A stretch of 41,217 nucleotides of DNA, from NCBI GenBank assembly GCA_030041005.1, contig JASHOR010000026.1:1-41217 (forward strand). Reading direction: 5' to 3'. The stretch comes from Xanthobacteraceae bacterium. GTDB taxonomy: Bacteria > Pseudomonadota > Alphaproteobacteria > Rhizobiales > Xanthobacteraceae. The translations under genes were made by a program, and so were the position numbers. This document shows, in pieces, positions 17,931-26,581 of the stretch; positions within the stretch are counted from its first letter, which is position 1; each line of letters starts with the position of its first letter. The notes under the pieces are model-generated. The model searched no databases and had not been told where the DNA came from. It saw only the letters and a program-made list of their open reading frames with translations.

Positions 17931-19076
17931 ATGGCCAAGCGCTGCTATTACGACGTGCTTTCGGTTGAGCGAACCGCGAGCGAAACCAACATAAAAGCCG
18001 CCTTTCGCAAACAGGCCATGGCGTGCCATCCGGATCGCAATCCCGGGGACAAGGACGCCGAGCATCGCTTCAAGGAAATCAACGAAGCCTACGAAATCCT
18101 CAAGGACCCGAACAAGCGCGCGGCTTACGATCGATTTGGTCACGCTGCGTTCGAGCATGGCATGGGCGGCGGCCCCGCGGCCGGTTTCGGTGCGGACTTT
18201 GCCACGACCTTTTCCGATATTTTCGACGATCTGTTCGGCATGGGTGGACGGCGCGGCCGCGGCTCCGGCCGCGAGCGCGGCGCTGACCTTCGCTACAACA
18301 TGGAGATCGGGCTGCAGGAAGCCTTTTCCGGCAAGACCGCGCAAATCCGCATTCCGACGTCCGTTACTTGCGAAGCCTGCTCCGGATCAGGTGCCAAATC
18401 CGGGACCAAGCCGAAGACCTGTCCGATGTGCGGGGGCCAGGGCAAGGTGCGCCACGCCCAGGGGCTCTTCACGCTGGAGCGCACCTGCCCGAATTGCCAG
18501 GGGCGCGGTCAGGTGATCGATAGTCCATGCAGCTCGTGCGCGGGCTCTGGCCGCGTCACCCGCGAGCGCACGCTGTCGGTGAATATTCCGTCCGGCGTCG
18601 AGGACGGCACCCGCATCCGGCTCGCCGGCGAAGGCGAAGCCGGCCTGCGCGGCGGCCCGGCGGGCGATCTCTATATTTTTCTCTCCATCGCCGCTCATCC
18701 GTTCTTTCAGTGCGAAGGCGCGGACCTGCATTGCCGCGTGCCGGTCTCGATGGTGACGGCGGCGATCGGCGGCGAATTCGAGGTCCCCACAATTGATGGC
18801 GGCAAAACGCGCGTGAAGGTGCCGGAAGGGACCCAATCAGGCCGCCGCTTCCGCTTGCCCGGTAAGGGCATGCCGGTACTGCGTTCGCGGCAGAGTGGCG
18901 ACATGTACGTGCAGGTCGTCGTCGAGACGCCGCAGAACCTGACAAAAAGGCAGCGCGAGTTGCTCCAGGAATTCGAGCGGCTGTCATCCAGCGATACGCA
19001 TCCCGAGTCCGCAGGTTTTTTCGGCAAGGTCAAGGAATTTCTCGATGGCCTCGGCGGCCGTGCGAGTTCCGCGTGA
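17931..19076 (+). CDS. dnaJ: Chaperone DnaJ (Hsp40)
   Basis: DnaJ delivers substrates to DnaK and stimulates its ATPase. The 381-residue product has all classical parts: the J domain with HPD in [11 protein letters not shown], a Gly/Phe-rich region (about residues 75-115), and a zinc-binding region with four CxxCxGxG-type motifs ([32 protein letters not shown]). The C-terminal substrate domain contains [23 protein letters not shown]. The ATG at 17931 ([10 protein letters not shown]) matches the family; a TTG at 17913 is in frame but adds nothing conserved. It follows dnaK after a structured spacer and probably shares its heat-shock control. Confidence 0.98.
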   Translation: MAKRCYYDVLSVERTASETNIKAAFRKQAMACHPDRNPGDKDAEHRFKEINEAYEILKDPNKRAAYDRFGHAAFEHGMGGGPAAGFGADFATTFSDIFDDLFGMGGRRGRGSGRERGADLRYNMEIGLQEAFSGKTAQIRIPTSVTCEACSGSGAKSGTKPKTCPMCGGQGKVRHAQGLFTLERTCPNCQGRGQVIDSPCSSCAGSGRVTRERTLSVNIPSGVEDGTRIRLAGEGEAGLRGGPAGDLYIFLSIAAHPFFQCEGADLHCRVPVSMVTAAIGGEFEVPTIDGGKTRVKVPEGTQSGRRFRLPGKGMPVLRSRQSGDMYVQVVVETPQNLTKRQRELLQEFERLSSSDTHPESAGFFGKVKEFLDGLGGRASSA

Positions 19077-19181
19077 AGTTTCTGGTCTTTGATGCGCAGA
19101 TGTTTTAAAAGGGACGGCTACGTGCTTTAAAGGCGGCAATTTTGCGGTTCAATAGCGGTACGATTCGTATTGTGGGATGCG

Positions 19182-19952
19182 ATGCCTCTGCCGGCCCTGC
19201 AAAGATTTGAGCGCGAGATGGAGCGGCGGTTCCGACTTCTCGAAGCCAGAAAATATCTCCTCGAGCGCAAGATCGAACGGCAGATTCGCCTGTTGGAGCA
19301 AAAGCGCGACGGCATCGGCAAAAAGATCGAGGAGCAGATAAGAAATTTCGAACGCAAGCGAGGCAGCCGCAAGAAAGCCATTCCGCTCGATGACGAAGTG
19401 CGCTTCATCCGATCCTGGATCGAAAGACCGCTCACGATCGGTGCGGTGACGCCGTCGAGTAAGATTCTTGCGCGCACCATGGCGCGCTATGTCGATCCGA
19501 ACAGCGACGGACCGGTCGTCGAGCTAGGACCTGGCACCGGCCCGGTGACCGAGGCGTTGATGGAAGCGGGCATTGCGCCGTCGCGGCTGGTGCTCGTGGA
19601 GTTCAATCCGGCATTTTGCCGGATTTTGCGTTCGCGCTATCCCGAAGCCACTCTGGTGGAGGGCGATGCCTACAGTCTGCGCCGTCTGCTCGAAGCGTTG
19701 CTCTTGCAGCCGGCCGCCGCCGTCGTCTCCGGCTTGCCGCTCGTTACCAAGCCCATCAGGCAGCGCCTGCGCCTGATCCGCGACGCCTTGGATCTCATGG
19801 TGCCTGGGGCGCCCTTCGTGCAGTTCACGTACTCGGTGGCAGCACCGCTGCCCAGGCGCCTCGGCAATTTTTCGGTAGAATCGTCGGAACGCATCTGGAT
19901 GAATATTCCGCCGGCACGCGTGTGGGTGTACCGGAAGACGGACGCCAGATGA
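19182..19952 (+). CDS. PmtA-like SAM-dependent methyltransferase with an amphipathic N-terminal repeat
   Basis: The C-terminal 190 residues form a class I SAM-dependent methyltransferase: motif I is VVELGPGTGPVTEALM, the next acidic motif is LVLVEFNP, and VEGDAYSLRRLL and VVSGLPLVTKP follow. This matches the phosphatidylethanolamine N-methyltransferase PmtA group of alphaproteobacteria, which makes phosphatidylcholine at the membrane, and also resembles rRNA adenine dimethylases. Residues 9-62 are unusual: three tandem 18-residue units rich in Arg, Lys, Glu, Ile and Leu, likely one long amphipathic helix. The ATG at 19182 is used; a TTG at 19170 is also possible. It follows dnaJ by 105 bases. 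PmtA activity is likely but not proven. Confidence 0.75.
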   Translation: MPLPALQRFEREMERRFRLLEARKYLLERKIERQIRLLEQKRDGIGKKIEEQIRNFERKRGSRKKAIPLDDEVRFIRSWIERPLTIGAVTPSSKILARTMARYVDPNSDGPVVELGPGTGPVTEALMEAGIAPSRLVLVEFNPAFCRILRSRYPEATLVEGDAYSLRRLLEALLLQPAAAVVSGLPLVTKPIRQRLRLIRDALDLMVPGAPFVQFTYSVAAPLPRRLGNFSVESSERIWMNIPPARVWVYRKTDAR

Positions 19953-20025
19953 TGGCGGAAAGATCGAGGATCAGTCGGTACCCGTTTGCCAAGGTTCATC
20001 GTCTGTCTTCCCGTCTCCGATAACG

Positions 20026-20607
20026 ATGCCCGTCCCAAGAATCCTCGTCGTCCCAGGCTCGCTGCGAACAGCCTCGTATAATACCCGGCTTGCAGCGCTT
20101 GCCGTGAAGGAACTGGCTCTCGCTCAGGTGGAAGTGACCCGCATTTCGCTCGCCGATTACCCTTTGCCGCTGTTCGACGCCGAAATGGCGGCCGAGCCGG
20201 GCCCGCCGCAGAACGCGGTAAAGCTTCACCGCATGTTCGAAGCGCATCACGGTATATTCATCACCAGTCCGGAGTACAGCGCTTCGGTGACGCCGCTCGT
20301 GAAAAATACGATCGACTGGCTGTCGCGTGTGCATGCGCGCGGCGAGCGGAATTATGCAGTCTTCAAGGATCGGGCGTTTGCCATTGGCGCAGCATCGAGC
20401 GGGAGCGGCGGCGGACAGCGCTCGCTCATGGCGCTGCGGCAGATTCTCGAACTCGGCTGCGGAGCCCTGGTCATTCCGGAGCAAATTGCCGTCCCGCACG
20501 CCGCCGAAGCGTTCGATGAAAGGGACAATCTCAAGGATGAAGCACTTGCGGGTTCGCTGCGCACGCTTTTGCGCAGGCTCGTCGACCTGGCAAGCGTGAT
20601 GACGTGA
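20026..20607 (+). CDS. NADPH-dependent FMN reductase family protein
   Basis: A 193-residue flavodoxin-fold protein of the NADPH-dependent FMN reductase/azoreductase-like family, reducing FMN, quinones or similar acceptors in the cytoplasm. The FMN phosphate loop is [16 protein letters not shown], and the flavin-ring segment is [24 protein letters not shown], both diagnostic. A third flavin-contacting loop is [13 protein letters not shown]. The substrate is unknown. Its TGA overlaps a GTG that is a possible start of pyrF, so the two genes are probably cotranscribed. No regulatory site was seen in the 73 bases upstream. Confidence 0.88.
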   Translation: MPVPRILVVPGSLRTASYNTRLAALAVKELALAQVEVTRISLADYPLPLFDAEMAAEPGPPQNAVKLHRMFEAHHGIFITSPEYSASVTPLVKNTIDWLSRVHARGERNYAVFKDRAFAIGAASSGSGGGQRSLMALRQILELGCGALVIPEQIAVPHAAEAFDERDNLKDEALAGSLRTLLRRLVDLASVMT

Positions 20608-20615
20608 GATACCCC

Positions 20616-21323
20616 ATGCAGCTTTCCGCCCGCGAGCGCCTGATCGTCGCGCTTGATGTGTCCTCGGTCGAGGAGGCGGAAGGCGTTGTGACGCGGCTTG
20701 GAGACAGCGTCACATTCTACAAGATCGGTTATCAGCTTGCCTTCGCTGGAGGGCTTTCTTACGCTCCGGCGCTCGCGGCCTCAGGAAAGCGAGTGTTCCT
20801 CGATTTGAAGCTGCACGACATTGGCAATACGGTTGCCCAAGGCGTGAAAAGCGCCTCGCGGCTCGGGGCGACCTTCCTCACCGTGCATGCCTATCCGCCG
20901 ACCATGCAGGCCGCCGTTGAAGCGCGAGAGGGAGGATTGCAGATCCTTGCCGTTACTGTGCTCACGTCATTCAACAATGCCGATCTTGCCGCGTCCGGTT
21001 ACGCGCTGAACGTGATCGAGCTTGTCGCTCACCGCGCCGCGCAAGCGCGCGATGTCGGCATCGATGGCCTGATCTGTTCGCCGGAGGAAGCGGCCAAGGT
21101 GCGCGCCATCGTCGGCGACAAGCTTTGTCTGGTGACTCCCGGCATCCGACCGGCGGGCGCCGCCAGCGGCGATCAAAAGCGCGTCGCCACGCCGGCCGCC
21201 GCGATTGCAGCCGGCGCCGATTATCTCGTTGTGGGCCGACCGATCATCGCTGCTGCCGATCCGAAAGCTGCGGCAGAGGCCATTGTGGCAGAAATGATGC
21301 AACAAATCGGAAAGGGACGGTGA
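20616..21323 (+). CDS. pyrF: Orotidine 5'-phosphate decarboxylase
   Basis: PyrF decarboxylates OMP to UMP, the last step of de novo pyrimidine synthesis. The product (235 residues from this ATG) begins near [10 protein letters not shown] with the first active-site Asp. It carries the signature [10 protein letters not shown] with the catalytic Lys-Asp set, then [19 protein letters not shown] and the phosphate-binding end DYLVVGRPI. An alternative GTG at 20604 overlaps the preceding stop as GTGA and would add four residues; neither has a strong ribosome site. The next gene begins 2 bases after the stop, so FMN reductase, pyrF and the DUF1330 genes look like one operon. Confidence 0.97.
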   Translation: MQLSARERLIVALDVSSVEEAEGVVTRLGDSVTFYKIGYQLAFAGGLSYAPALAASGKRVFLDLKLHDIGNTVAQGVKSASRLGATFLTVHAYPPTMQAAVEAREGGLQILAVTVLTSFNNADLAASGYALNVIELVAHRAAQARDVGIDGLICSPEEAAKVRAIVGDKLCLVTPGIRPAGAASGDQKRVATPAAAIAAGADYLVVGRPIIAAADPKAAAEAIVAEMMQQIGKGR

Positions 21324-21324
21324 C

Positions 21325-21630
21325 ATGGCGAAGGGTTACTGGATTGGGCGTATCGATGTGCACAACGAAGACGGCTACAAGCCTTATGCAGCGGCCAATC
21401 AGGCGATCTTCAGGAAATTCGGCGCGCGTTACGTGGTGCGCGCCGGCAAGTTCGAGGGCGTGGAAGGCTCGAGTCGCTCGCGCAACGTGGTGATCGAATT
21501 CCCCGATTACGCGACGGCGCTGGCCTGTTACCGCTCGCCGGAATACCAAGCCAACATCAAGGTGCGGCAGCCGCACGGAGCTGTCGATCTCATCATCGTC
21601 GAAGGCTACGACGGCCCGCAGCCGTCCTAA
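21325..21630 (+). CDS. DUF1330 domain protein, single domain
   Basis: A 101-residue protein made of one DUF1330 domain, a dimeric alpha-beta barrel (ferredoxin-like) fold of unknown function. Family features are the start KGYWIGRIDVHNEDGYKPYA, the strand ARYVVRAGKFEGVEG, then VVIEFPDYATALACYRSPEY, and a C terminus with VDLIIVEGYDG. It begins one base after pyrF's stop with GGGACGG upstream, and is followed by a two-domain relative. The adjacent pyrF and dapB are core biosynthesis genes, so context does not indicate a substrate. Confidence 0.9.
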   Translation: MAKGYWIGRIDVHNEDGYKPYAAANQAIFRKFGARYVVRAGKFEGVEGSSRSRNVVIEFPDYATALACYRSPEYQANIKVRQPHGAVDLIIVEGYDGPQPS

Positions 21631-21659
21631 ATCTTGTTTGCCGATCCAGGGGGTATGCG

Positions 21660-22289
21660 ATGCCCAAAGGCTATTGGCTTCCGCAGATCGACGTCAGCAA
21701 TCCGGAAGGCTACAAGGCCTACATGGCGGCAACGCCACCGGCTCATGAGAAATACGGCGGCGTCGGACTGGTGCGCGGCGGCCGGAGCGAGGTTGTCGAA
21801 GGCGAGGGGCGTTCGCGCATCGTGATCCGTGAATTTCCCGACTATGCCGCCGCGCTCGCCTGCTACCGGTCGCCCGAATATCAGGGCGCTCGGCTGTTGC
21901 GGCTGCCGCATTCTCGATGCGACTTCCTGATCGCGGAAGGATACGATGGGCCGCAACCGCAAGCGAGCGGCACGCCCGCCGCCGCTTCGCGCAAGGGTTA
22001 TTGGATTGCCCAGATCGAGGTCACCGACGCTGAGGGCTACAAGGCCTACGTGTCGGCGCTCTTTCCTTACGTCGGTAAATTCGGCGCGCGCTTTTTGGTG
22101 CGCGCCGGCGCGCAGGAAATCGTGGAGGGCAGGGCGCGCCCTCGCACTGCGGTCCTGGAATTTCCGAGCTACGAAGCGGCTCAAGCCTGCTATCGCTCGG
22201 CGGACTATCAGTCGATCAAGAAGCTCCGCCATGGCAAAGCCAAAGTTGATCTCGTCATCGTCGAAGGCCACGATGGGCCGAAGTTCTAG
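21660..22289 (+). CDS. Protein with two tandem DUF1330 domains
   Basis: The 209 residues hold two DUF1330 domains, about 1-97 and 109-209, joined by a short Ala/Pro/Ser linker (QASGTPAAASR). Domain 1 starts KGYWLPQIDVSNPEGYKAYM and ends DFLIAEGYDGPQP; domain 2 starts KGYWIAQIEVTDAEGYKAYV and ends VDLVIVEGHDGPKF. DUF1330 proteins are usually single-domain and dimeric, so the fusion may form the dimer within one chain. With the gene just upstream this makes three copies in a row, most simply explained by tandem duplication and fusion. AGGGGG precedes the ATG by 5 bases. Confidence 0.9.
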   Translation: MPKGYWLPQIDVSNPEGYKAYMAATPPAHEKYGGVGLVRGGRSEVVEGEGRSRIVIREFPDYAAALACYRSPEYQGARLLRLPHSRCDFLIAEGYDGPQPQASGTPAAASRKGYWIAQIEVTDAEGYKAYVSALFPYVGKFGARFLVRAGAQEIVEGRARPRTAVLEFPSYEAAQACYRSADYQSIKKLRHGKAKVDLVIVEGHDGPKF

Positions 22290-22342
22290 CGCTTTCCTCG
22301 CCGGGATCGCCCCGCTATACCCGCGATAAAGGGAAATGACAG

Positions 22343-23158
22343 ATGCCCGACATGCGGGTCGTGATTGCCGGGGCTGGCGGACGCATGGGCCGCACGCTCA
22401 TACATGCTGTGGCCGCCAGCAAGGGCATTGCGCTCGCCGGCGCGGTCGAGGCGGCCGGCTCCGCGGTGATTGGGCGCGACGCCGGCGAGCTTGCCGGCCT
22501 CGGTCCTAACGGCATCAAGGTCACGAGCGACGTTGCGCCGCTGCTCAAGCAAGCCGATGGCCTGATCGAGTTCACCATTCCGGCCGCCACGCTCGCGTTG
22601 GCCGAACTTGCTGCCGAGGCCGGCCTCGTTCACGTCATCGGCACCACCGGTCATTCTGCCGAGGAGGAAGCGGTCATTGCCAAGGCGGCAAGCCGCGCAA
22701 AAATCGTCAAGTCCGGCAACATGAGCATGGGTGTCAACCTGCTCGCGGCCTTGGTCAAGCGCGTCGCCAGGACGCTCGACGATGCCTACGACATCGAAAT
22801 CGTGGAAATGCATCACGGCAAGAAAGTCGATGCGCCATCGGGGACTGCCTTGATGCTCGGCCGCGCCGCCGCGGAGGGGCGCGGCATCGACCTCGTGCAG
22901 CATTCGAAGCGCGGGCGAGACGGCATCACCGGCCCGCGCTGTGCCGGCGATATCGGTTTCGCCTCACTGCGCGGCGGTACGGTCGTCGGCGAGCACAGCG
23001 TCATTTTTGCCGGCCCCGCCGAGCGGGTGGAACTCACCCATCGTGCCGAGGACCGTATGATCTTCGCTCGCGGTGCGGTACATGCGGCGCTGTGGGCGCG
23101 CGACCGCAAGCCCGGCCTTTATTCGATGGCCGACGTGCTGGGGCTGAGCGATTTCTGA
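22343..23158 (+). CDS. dapB: 4-hydroxy-tetrahydrodipicolinate reductase
   Basis: DapB reduces the product of DapA with NAD(P)H to tetrahydrodipicolinate in lysine and meso-diaminopimelate synthesis, so it also supplies peptidoglycan. The 271-residue product has the nucleotide-binding loop [38 protein letters not shown] and [12 protein letters not shown]. The catalytic signature is [21 protein letters not shown], with the His-His and Lys. GGGAAATGAC precedes the ATG. It may continue the plus-strand run from pyrF, with a 53-base gap after the DUF1330 gene. No lysine riboswitch is seen. Confidence 0.98.
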   Translation: MPDMRVVIAGAGGRMGRTLIHAVAASKGIALAGAVEAAGSAVIGRDAGELAGLGPNGIKVTSDVAPLLKQADGLIEFTIPAATLALAELAAEAGLVHVIGTTGHSAEEEAVIAKAASRAKIVKSGNMSMGVNLLAALVKRVARTLDDAYDIEIVEMHHGKKVDAPSGTALMLGRAAAEGRGIDLVQHSKRGRDGITGPRCAGDIGFASLRGGTVVGEHSVIFAGPAERVELTHRAEDRMIFARGAVHAALWARDRKPGLYSMADVLGLSDF

Positions 23159-23170
23159 AGGCGGCCATCC

Positions 23171-23389
23171 ATGGCGCCACAGGCGACGATGAAGAGAAAA
23201 CTCGCGTTGTGTGCGCTGCTTGCGTTGGGCTTCGCCGGCCTGATCGGCGCGCATGAATTGGCCGGGCCGTCACAATCTATTGGCGCGGATGCGAGTGCTG
23301 TTGCGCCGCTTGTTCTCGCCGTCGCCGGGACGCTGTGCTTCATCGCGGCGGGCGTGCTCGCCCGCAGAATGATGAAAATGATGAAATAG
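23171..23389 (+). CDS. Small membrane protein, unknown
   Basis: A 72-residue product with two hydrophobic stretches (KLALCALLALGFAGLIGA, about residues 9-27, and VAPLVLAVAGTLCFIAAGVLA, about 44-64) and a basic, Met-rich end (RRMMKMMK). The first stretch could be a signal anchor. I recognise no family. It starts 12 bases after dapB's stop, and the high third-position GC fits its neighbours, so it may be the last gene of the dapB unit. The chance that it is not translated is real. Confidence 0.5.
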   Translation: MAPQATMKRKLALCALLALGFAGLIGAHELAGPSQSIGADASAVAPLVLAVAGTLCFIAAGVLARRMMKMMK

Positions 23390-23520
23390 AGCGCGCCAAG
23401 ATAATCTCCAACGCGCGGCCTTTCCTTCAACCGCGAATTTGCTGTAGTCTGATTGAAGTTCCATCAGACGGACGCTGGATTTGGCGACGAGCGCTTTTGC
23501 TCCTTAAGGAGGCGCAAGCC

Positions 23521-24423
23521 GTGGAACGGAAAAAAGCCTCAGATTTTCCTCAGGAACTTCTGTACCTGTTCGATGAATACGTTCACGGCGGGATCAGCCG
23601 CCGCGCCTTCATCGAGGGAGCGCGGAAATTTGCGGTCGGCGGCGTGACTGCAACCGCGTTGTTCGAAATGCTCAAGCCGAATTATGCCTGGGCGATCCAG
23701 GTGGCGCCGGACGACGGCCGGATCAAATCCGAAACCGTGACGGTGGCATCGCCGCAAGGCAACGGCAGCATCAAAGGCTATCTCGTGCGGCCTGTAGCGG
23801 CCGGCAGGCTGCCCGTTGTCATTGTGATCCACGAGAATCGCGGCCTTAATCCCTACATCGAAGACGTGGCGCGCCGCCTGGCGGTCGCCAACTTCATCGC
23901 GTTTGCGCCCGACGGACTGACGTCGCTGGGCGGATATCCGGGCGATGACGAGAAGGGCGCGGAGCTTTTCCGGCGGATCGACCGCGGCAAGATGGAGCGG
24001 GATTTTCTCGCTGCGGCGATTTGGCTGAAATCGCGGCCGGACAGTACCGGCAAGCTCGGCGCCGTTGGCTTTTGCTTCGGCGGCACCGTTGTCAACCAGC
24101 TCGCGGTGTGGATGGGCAGCGATCTTGCCGCCGCCGTTCCATTTTACGGAATGCAGCCCAGCGCCGCGGACACCGCCAAGATCAAGGCGCCGTTGCTCGC
24201 ACATTACGCCGAACTCGATACGCGGATCACGTCGGGATGGCCGGCCTTTGATGCCGAACTGACGGCAGCCCAGGTGATCCACCAAGGCTACGTGTACAAA
24301 GGCGCCAATCACGGTTTCCACAACGACACGACACCACGCTACGACGAGGTCGCAGCGACGCTCGCTTGGCAGCGCACGATCGATTGGCTCAACAGGTATT
24401 TGCGGTCCACGACGCCGTACTGA
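23521..24423 (+). CDS. Dienelactone hydrolase family protein, Tat-like N terminus
   Basis: An alpha/beta hydrolase of the dienelactone hydrolase family, 300 residues. The catalytic triad is recognisable: nucleophile Cys in GAVGFCFGG, Asp in HYAELDTRI, and His in KGANHGFHND. The start is GTG 23521, fixed by a near-perfect TAAGGAGG 8 bases upstream. The N terminus contains SRRAFIEGARKFAVGGVTATAL, a twin-Arg signal-like segment, so export by Tat is likely. The family hydrolyses cyclic esters such as dienelactone in chlorocatechol breakdown, but no such pathway genes are nearby, so the substrate is unknown. It converges on gpmI. Confidence 0.9.
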   Translation: MERKKASDFPQELLYLFDEYVHGGISRRAFIEGARKFAVGGVTATALFEMLKPNYAWAIQVAPDDGRIKSETVTVASPQGNGSIKGYLVRPVAAGRLPVVIVIHENRGLNPYIEDVARRLAVANFIAFAPDGLTSLGGYPGDDEKGAELFRRIDRGKMERDFLAAAIWLKSRPDSTGKLGAVGFCFGGTVVNQLAVWMGSDLAAAVPFYGMQPSAADTAKIKAPLLAHYAELDTRITSGWPAFDAELTAAQVIHQGYVYKGANHGFHNDTTPRYDEVAATLAWQRTIDWLNRYLRSTTPY

Positions 24424-24479
24424 AGAGATTGGCGGTGCGCGACGAACGTGTGCTGGAGCAAGGCCGGATCCGGTGAGGC

Positions 24480-26006
24480 TCAATCCCCGCGCAGCAGCGA
24501 CGCCCCGCTCATCTCCTTCGGTTTCGGCAACTCCATGAGTTCGAGCAGCGTCGGCGCGATGTCGGCAAGGCGGCCTTTGGCCGCGAGCGAGCGGTTGGGC
24601 GCACCGACGAGCATCACCGGCACCGGGTTTGTAGTGTGCGCGGTGTGCGGACCCCTGGTCGCCGGATCGCGCATCAGTTCGCAATTGCCATGATCGGCGG
24701 TGACCAGGATCGCGCCGCCGGATTTTCGGATCGCGTCGACGATGCGGCCGAGGCCGGCATCGACGGTTTCTACCGCCTTGATAGCGGCGGGCAGGCTGCC
24801 GGTGTGGCCGACCATGTCGGGATTGGCGTAGTTGAGCACGATCAAATCGTATTGACCGGACTCAATGGCGCCGACCGCCTTGTCGGTGAGTTCCGGGGCC
24901 GACATTTCCGGTTGCAGGTCGTAGGTCGCAACTTTCGGAGACGGCACCAGGATGCGGTCTTCGCCCGCATAGGGCTGTTCACGGCCGCCGTTCAAGAAGT
25001 AGGTGACGTGCGCGTATTTCTCCGTCTCGGCCATGCGGAGCTGCTTGCGGCCGGCTTCGGATACGACCTCGCCGAGAATGTGCTCCAGCGATTGCGGCGG
25101 AAAAATCGTCCGCATCAATTTGTCAAGTTCGGTGCTGTACTGGGCCATGCCGACGGCGGCGGCAAGGCGCACTTGGCGCTTGCGAGCAAAGCCCGAGAAG
25201 GCGGGGTCGAGCAGCGCCGAGAGAATTTCACGCACGCGGTCGGCGCGGAAGTTGAAGCACAGCAGGCCGTCGCCGTCCTTCATGCCGCGATAATCGCCGA
25301 CCACCGCCGGGACGATGAATTCGTCAAACTTTTTGCTGGCGTAGGCGCCAGCGACGACCGCGGGTGCATCGGCAAAGCGTGGACCGTCAGCGTCGGCGAT
25401 CGCTTTGTAGGCTTTCTCGACACGATCCCAGCGATTGTCGCGATCCATCGCGTAGTAGCGGCCCGACACGGTGGCGATGGCTGCGGATTTGGGAAGCGCC
25501 GCTGTCAGGCGCTTGATGTCGTCTCCGGCCGACTGCGGCGGCGTATCGCGCCCGTCGGTGATGGCGTGGAGCAGGGTCGGCACGCCGGCCTTGGAGAGAA
25601 TCTTTACCAGCGCTGCGGCGTGGTTTTGATGTGAATGTACGCCGCCCGGCGACACCAGGCCGAGGAGATGGCAGGTGCCGCCGCTTGCCTTGAGTTTCTC
25701 TATCAGATCCAAAAGAGCAGGTGCCCGCTCGATCTCGCCGCCTTGGATAGCGCGGTCGATGCGGGGCAGTTCTTGCAGAACCACGCGTCCGGCGCCGATA
25801 TTGAGATGACCGACCTCGGAATTGCCCATCTGCCCGTCTGGCAGGCCGACGTCCTCGCCGGAGGCGTGCAGAAAGCCATGCGGGCCGGATTGCCACAGGC
25901 GGTCGAAGGTGGGGGTCTTGGCCTGGCGTACGGCATTGTCGGCCGCCTCTTCCCGCCAGCCCCAGCCGTCAAGAATGACCAGCATCACCGGCCGCCGCCG
26001 CTGCAT
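24480..26006 (-). CDS. gpmI: 2,3-bisphosphoglycerate-independent phosphoglycerate mutase
   Basis: GpmI interconverts 3- and 2-phosphoglycerate in glycolysis and gluconeogenesis, using manganese and a phosphoserine intermediate. The 508-residue length is normal. Metal-binding VMLVILDGWGWRE is at the N terminus, and the catalytic Ser63 lies in GQMGNSEVGHLNIGAGR. VHSHQNH, DGRDTPP, DRDNRWDR and the late motifs NYANPDMVGHTG and TADHGNCE are also present. AAGGAA precedes the ATG. A downstream terminator was not identified. The thioesterase gene upstream is on the same strand after 83 bases and may be cotranscribed. Confidence 0.98.
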   Translation of the reverse strand: MQRRRPVMLVILDGWGWREEAADNAVRQAKTPTFDRLWQSGPHGFLHASGEDVGLPDGQMGNSEVGHLNIGAGRVVLQELPRIDRAIQGGEIERAPALLDLIEKLKASGGTCHLLGLVSPGGVHSHQNHAAALVKILSKAGVPTLLHAITDGRDTPPQSAGDDIKRLTAALPKSAAIATVSGRYYAMDRDNRWDRVEKAYKAIADADGPRFADAPAVVAGAYASKKFDEFIVPAVVGDYRGMKDGDGLLCFNFRADRVREILSALLDPAFSGFARKRQVRLAAAVGMAQYSTELDKLMRTIFPPQSLEHILGEVVSEAGRKQLRMAETEKYAHVTYFLNGGREQPYAGEDRILVPSPKVATYDLQPEMSAPELTDKAVGAIESGQYDLIVLNYANPDMVGHTGSLPAAIKAVETVDAGLGRIVDAIRKSGGAILVTADHGNCELMRDPATRGPHTAHTTNPVPVMLVGAPNRSLAAKGRLADIAPTLLELMELPKPKEMSGASLLRGD

Positions 26007-26089
26007 GTCCTATTCCTTCGGTCAGATAACGCCGAAGGGGGTATTGCGGATCACGGCGGCAGCGTCAATCCGCCGAGAGGACAGTGCAA

Positions 26090-26566
26090 TCAGCTTGGAA
26101 ATATGAGGCAGGTCGTCGTGCCGTGGGCGAGGAGTCGGCCTTTTTGATCCGTGATTCGGCCTTCGGCCGTCCCGACGCGGCGACCGCAATTGAGGACGTG
26201 CCCTTCTGCAGTTATCAGACCTGTTGCTGGGGTGATTGGCCGCAACAGTGAAACCTTGAACTCAAGTGTGGTCGAACCGACACCCTTCTCCAGAGTCGAC
26301 TGGATGGCAAGCCCCATGCAGCTGTCGAGCAGCGTGGCCGCGAGACCGCCGTGCACTGTGCCCCACGGGTTGAGATGCCTCTCATCCGGCTCAACGGTGA
26401 CGACGGCGCGCCCGTTCGCGGCGTCGGTGATGTCATAGCTCAAGGTCTCAGCCATCGTATTGAGCGGCAGCGTTCCGGCCGCGAGCCCTTGGACAAATTC
26501 CAAGCCGCTCATGTTCCTCTGCCTTTCGGCGCTGACCGTCCCGTACGTCTTGCGGGCGTTTGGCAT
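26090..26566 (-). CDS. PaaI-family hotdog thioesterase
   Basis: A 158-residue hotdog-fold acyl-CoA thioesterase of the PaaI/YigI type. The helix with the catalytic region is NPWGTVHGGLAATLLDSCMG, and the later strand is LEFKVSLLRPITPATG, both typical. I chose the ATG at 26566 because GAGGGG lies just before it and the segment TYGTVSAERQRNMSGLEF resembles the N terminus of many relatives; a later ATG at 26512 also has a fair ribosome site. The acyl substrate is unknown. The start is 15 bases after the stop of the Ada-type gene, so the two are probably cotranscribed. Confidence 0.88.
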   Translation of the reverse strand: MPNARKTYGTVSAERQRNMSGLEFVQGLAAGTLPLNTMAETLSYDITDAANGRAVVTVEPDERHLNPWGTVHGGLAATLLDSCMGLAIQSTLEKGVGSTTLEFKVSLLRPITPATGLITAEGHVLNCGRRVGTAEGRITDQKGRLLAHGTTTCLIFPS

Positions 26567-26581
26567 CGGCCCCTCGGGTCT

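Noticed and set aside
22290-22342. Lysine riboswitch before dapB
   Set aside because: The gap is only 53 bases, too short for a lysine riboswitch, and shows no such fold.
23539-24684. 381-codon minus-strand frame over the dienelactone hydrolase gene and gpmI end
   Set aside because: The plus-strand gene has a complete catalytic triad and a perfect ribosome site; this frame is its shadow.
24636-25634. 332-codon open frame antisense to gpmI
   Set aside because: Mirror of a strongly supported gene in a high-GC genome; composition shows no domain or motif.
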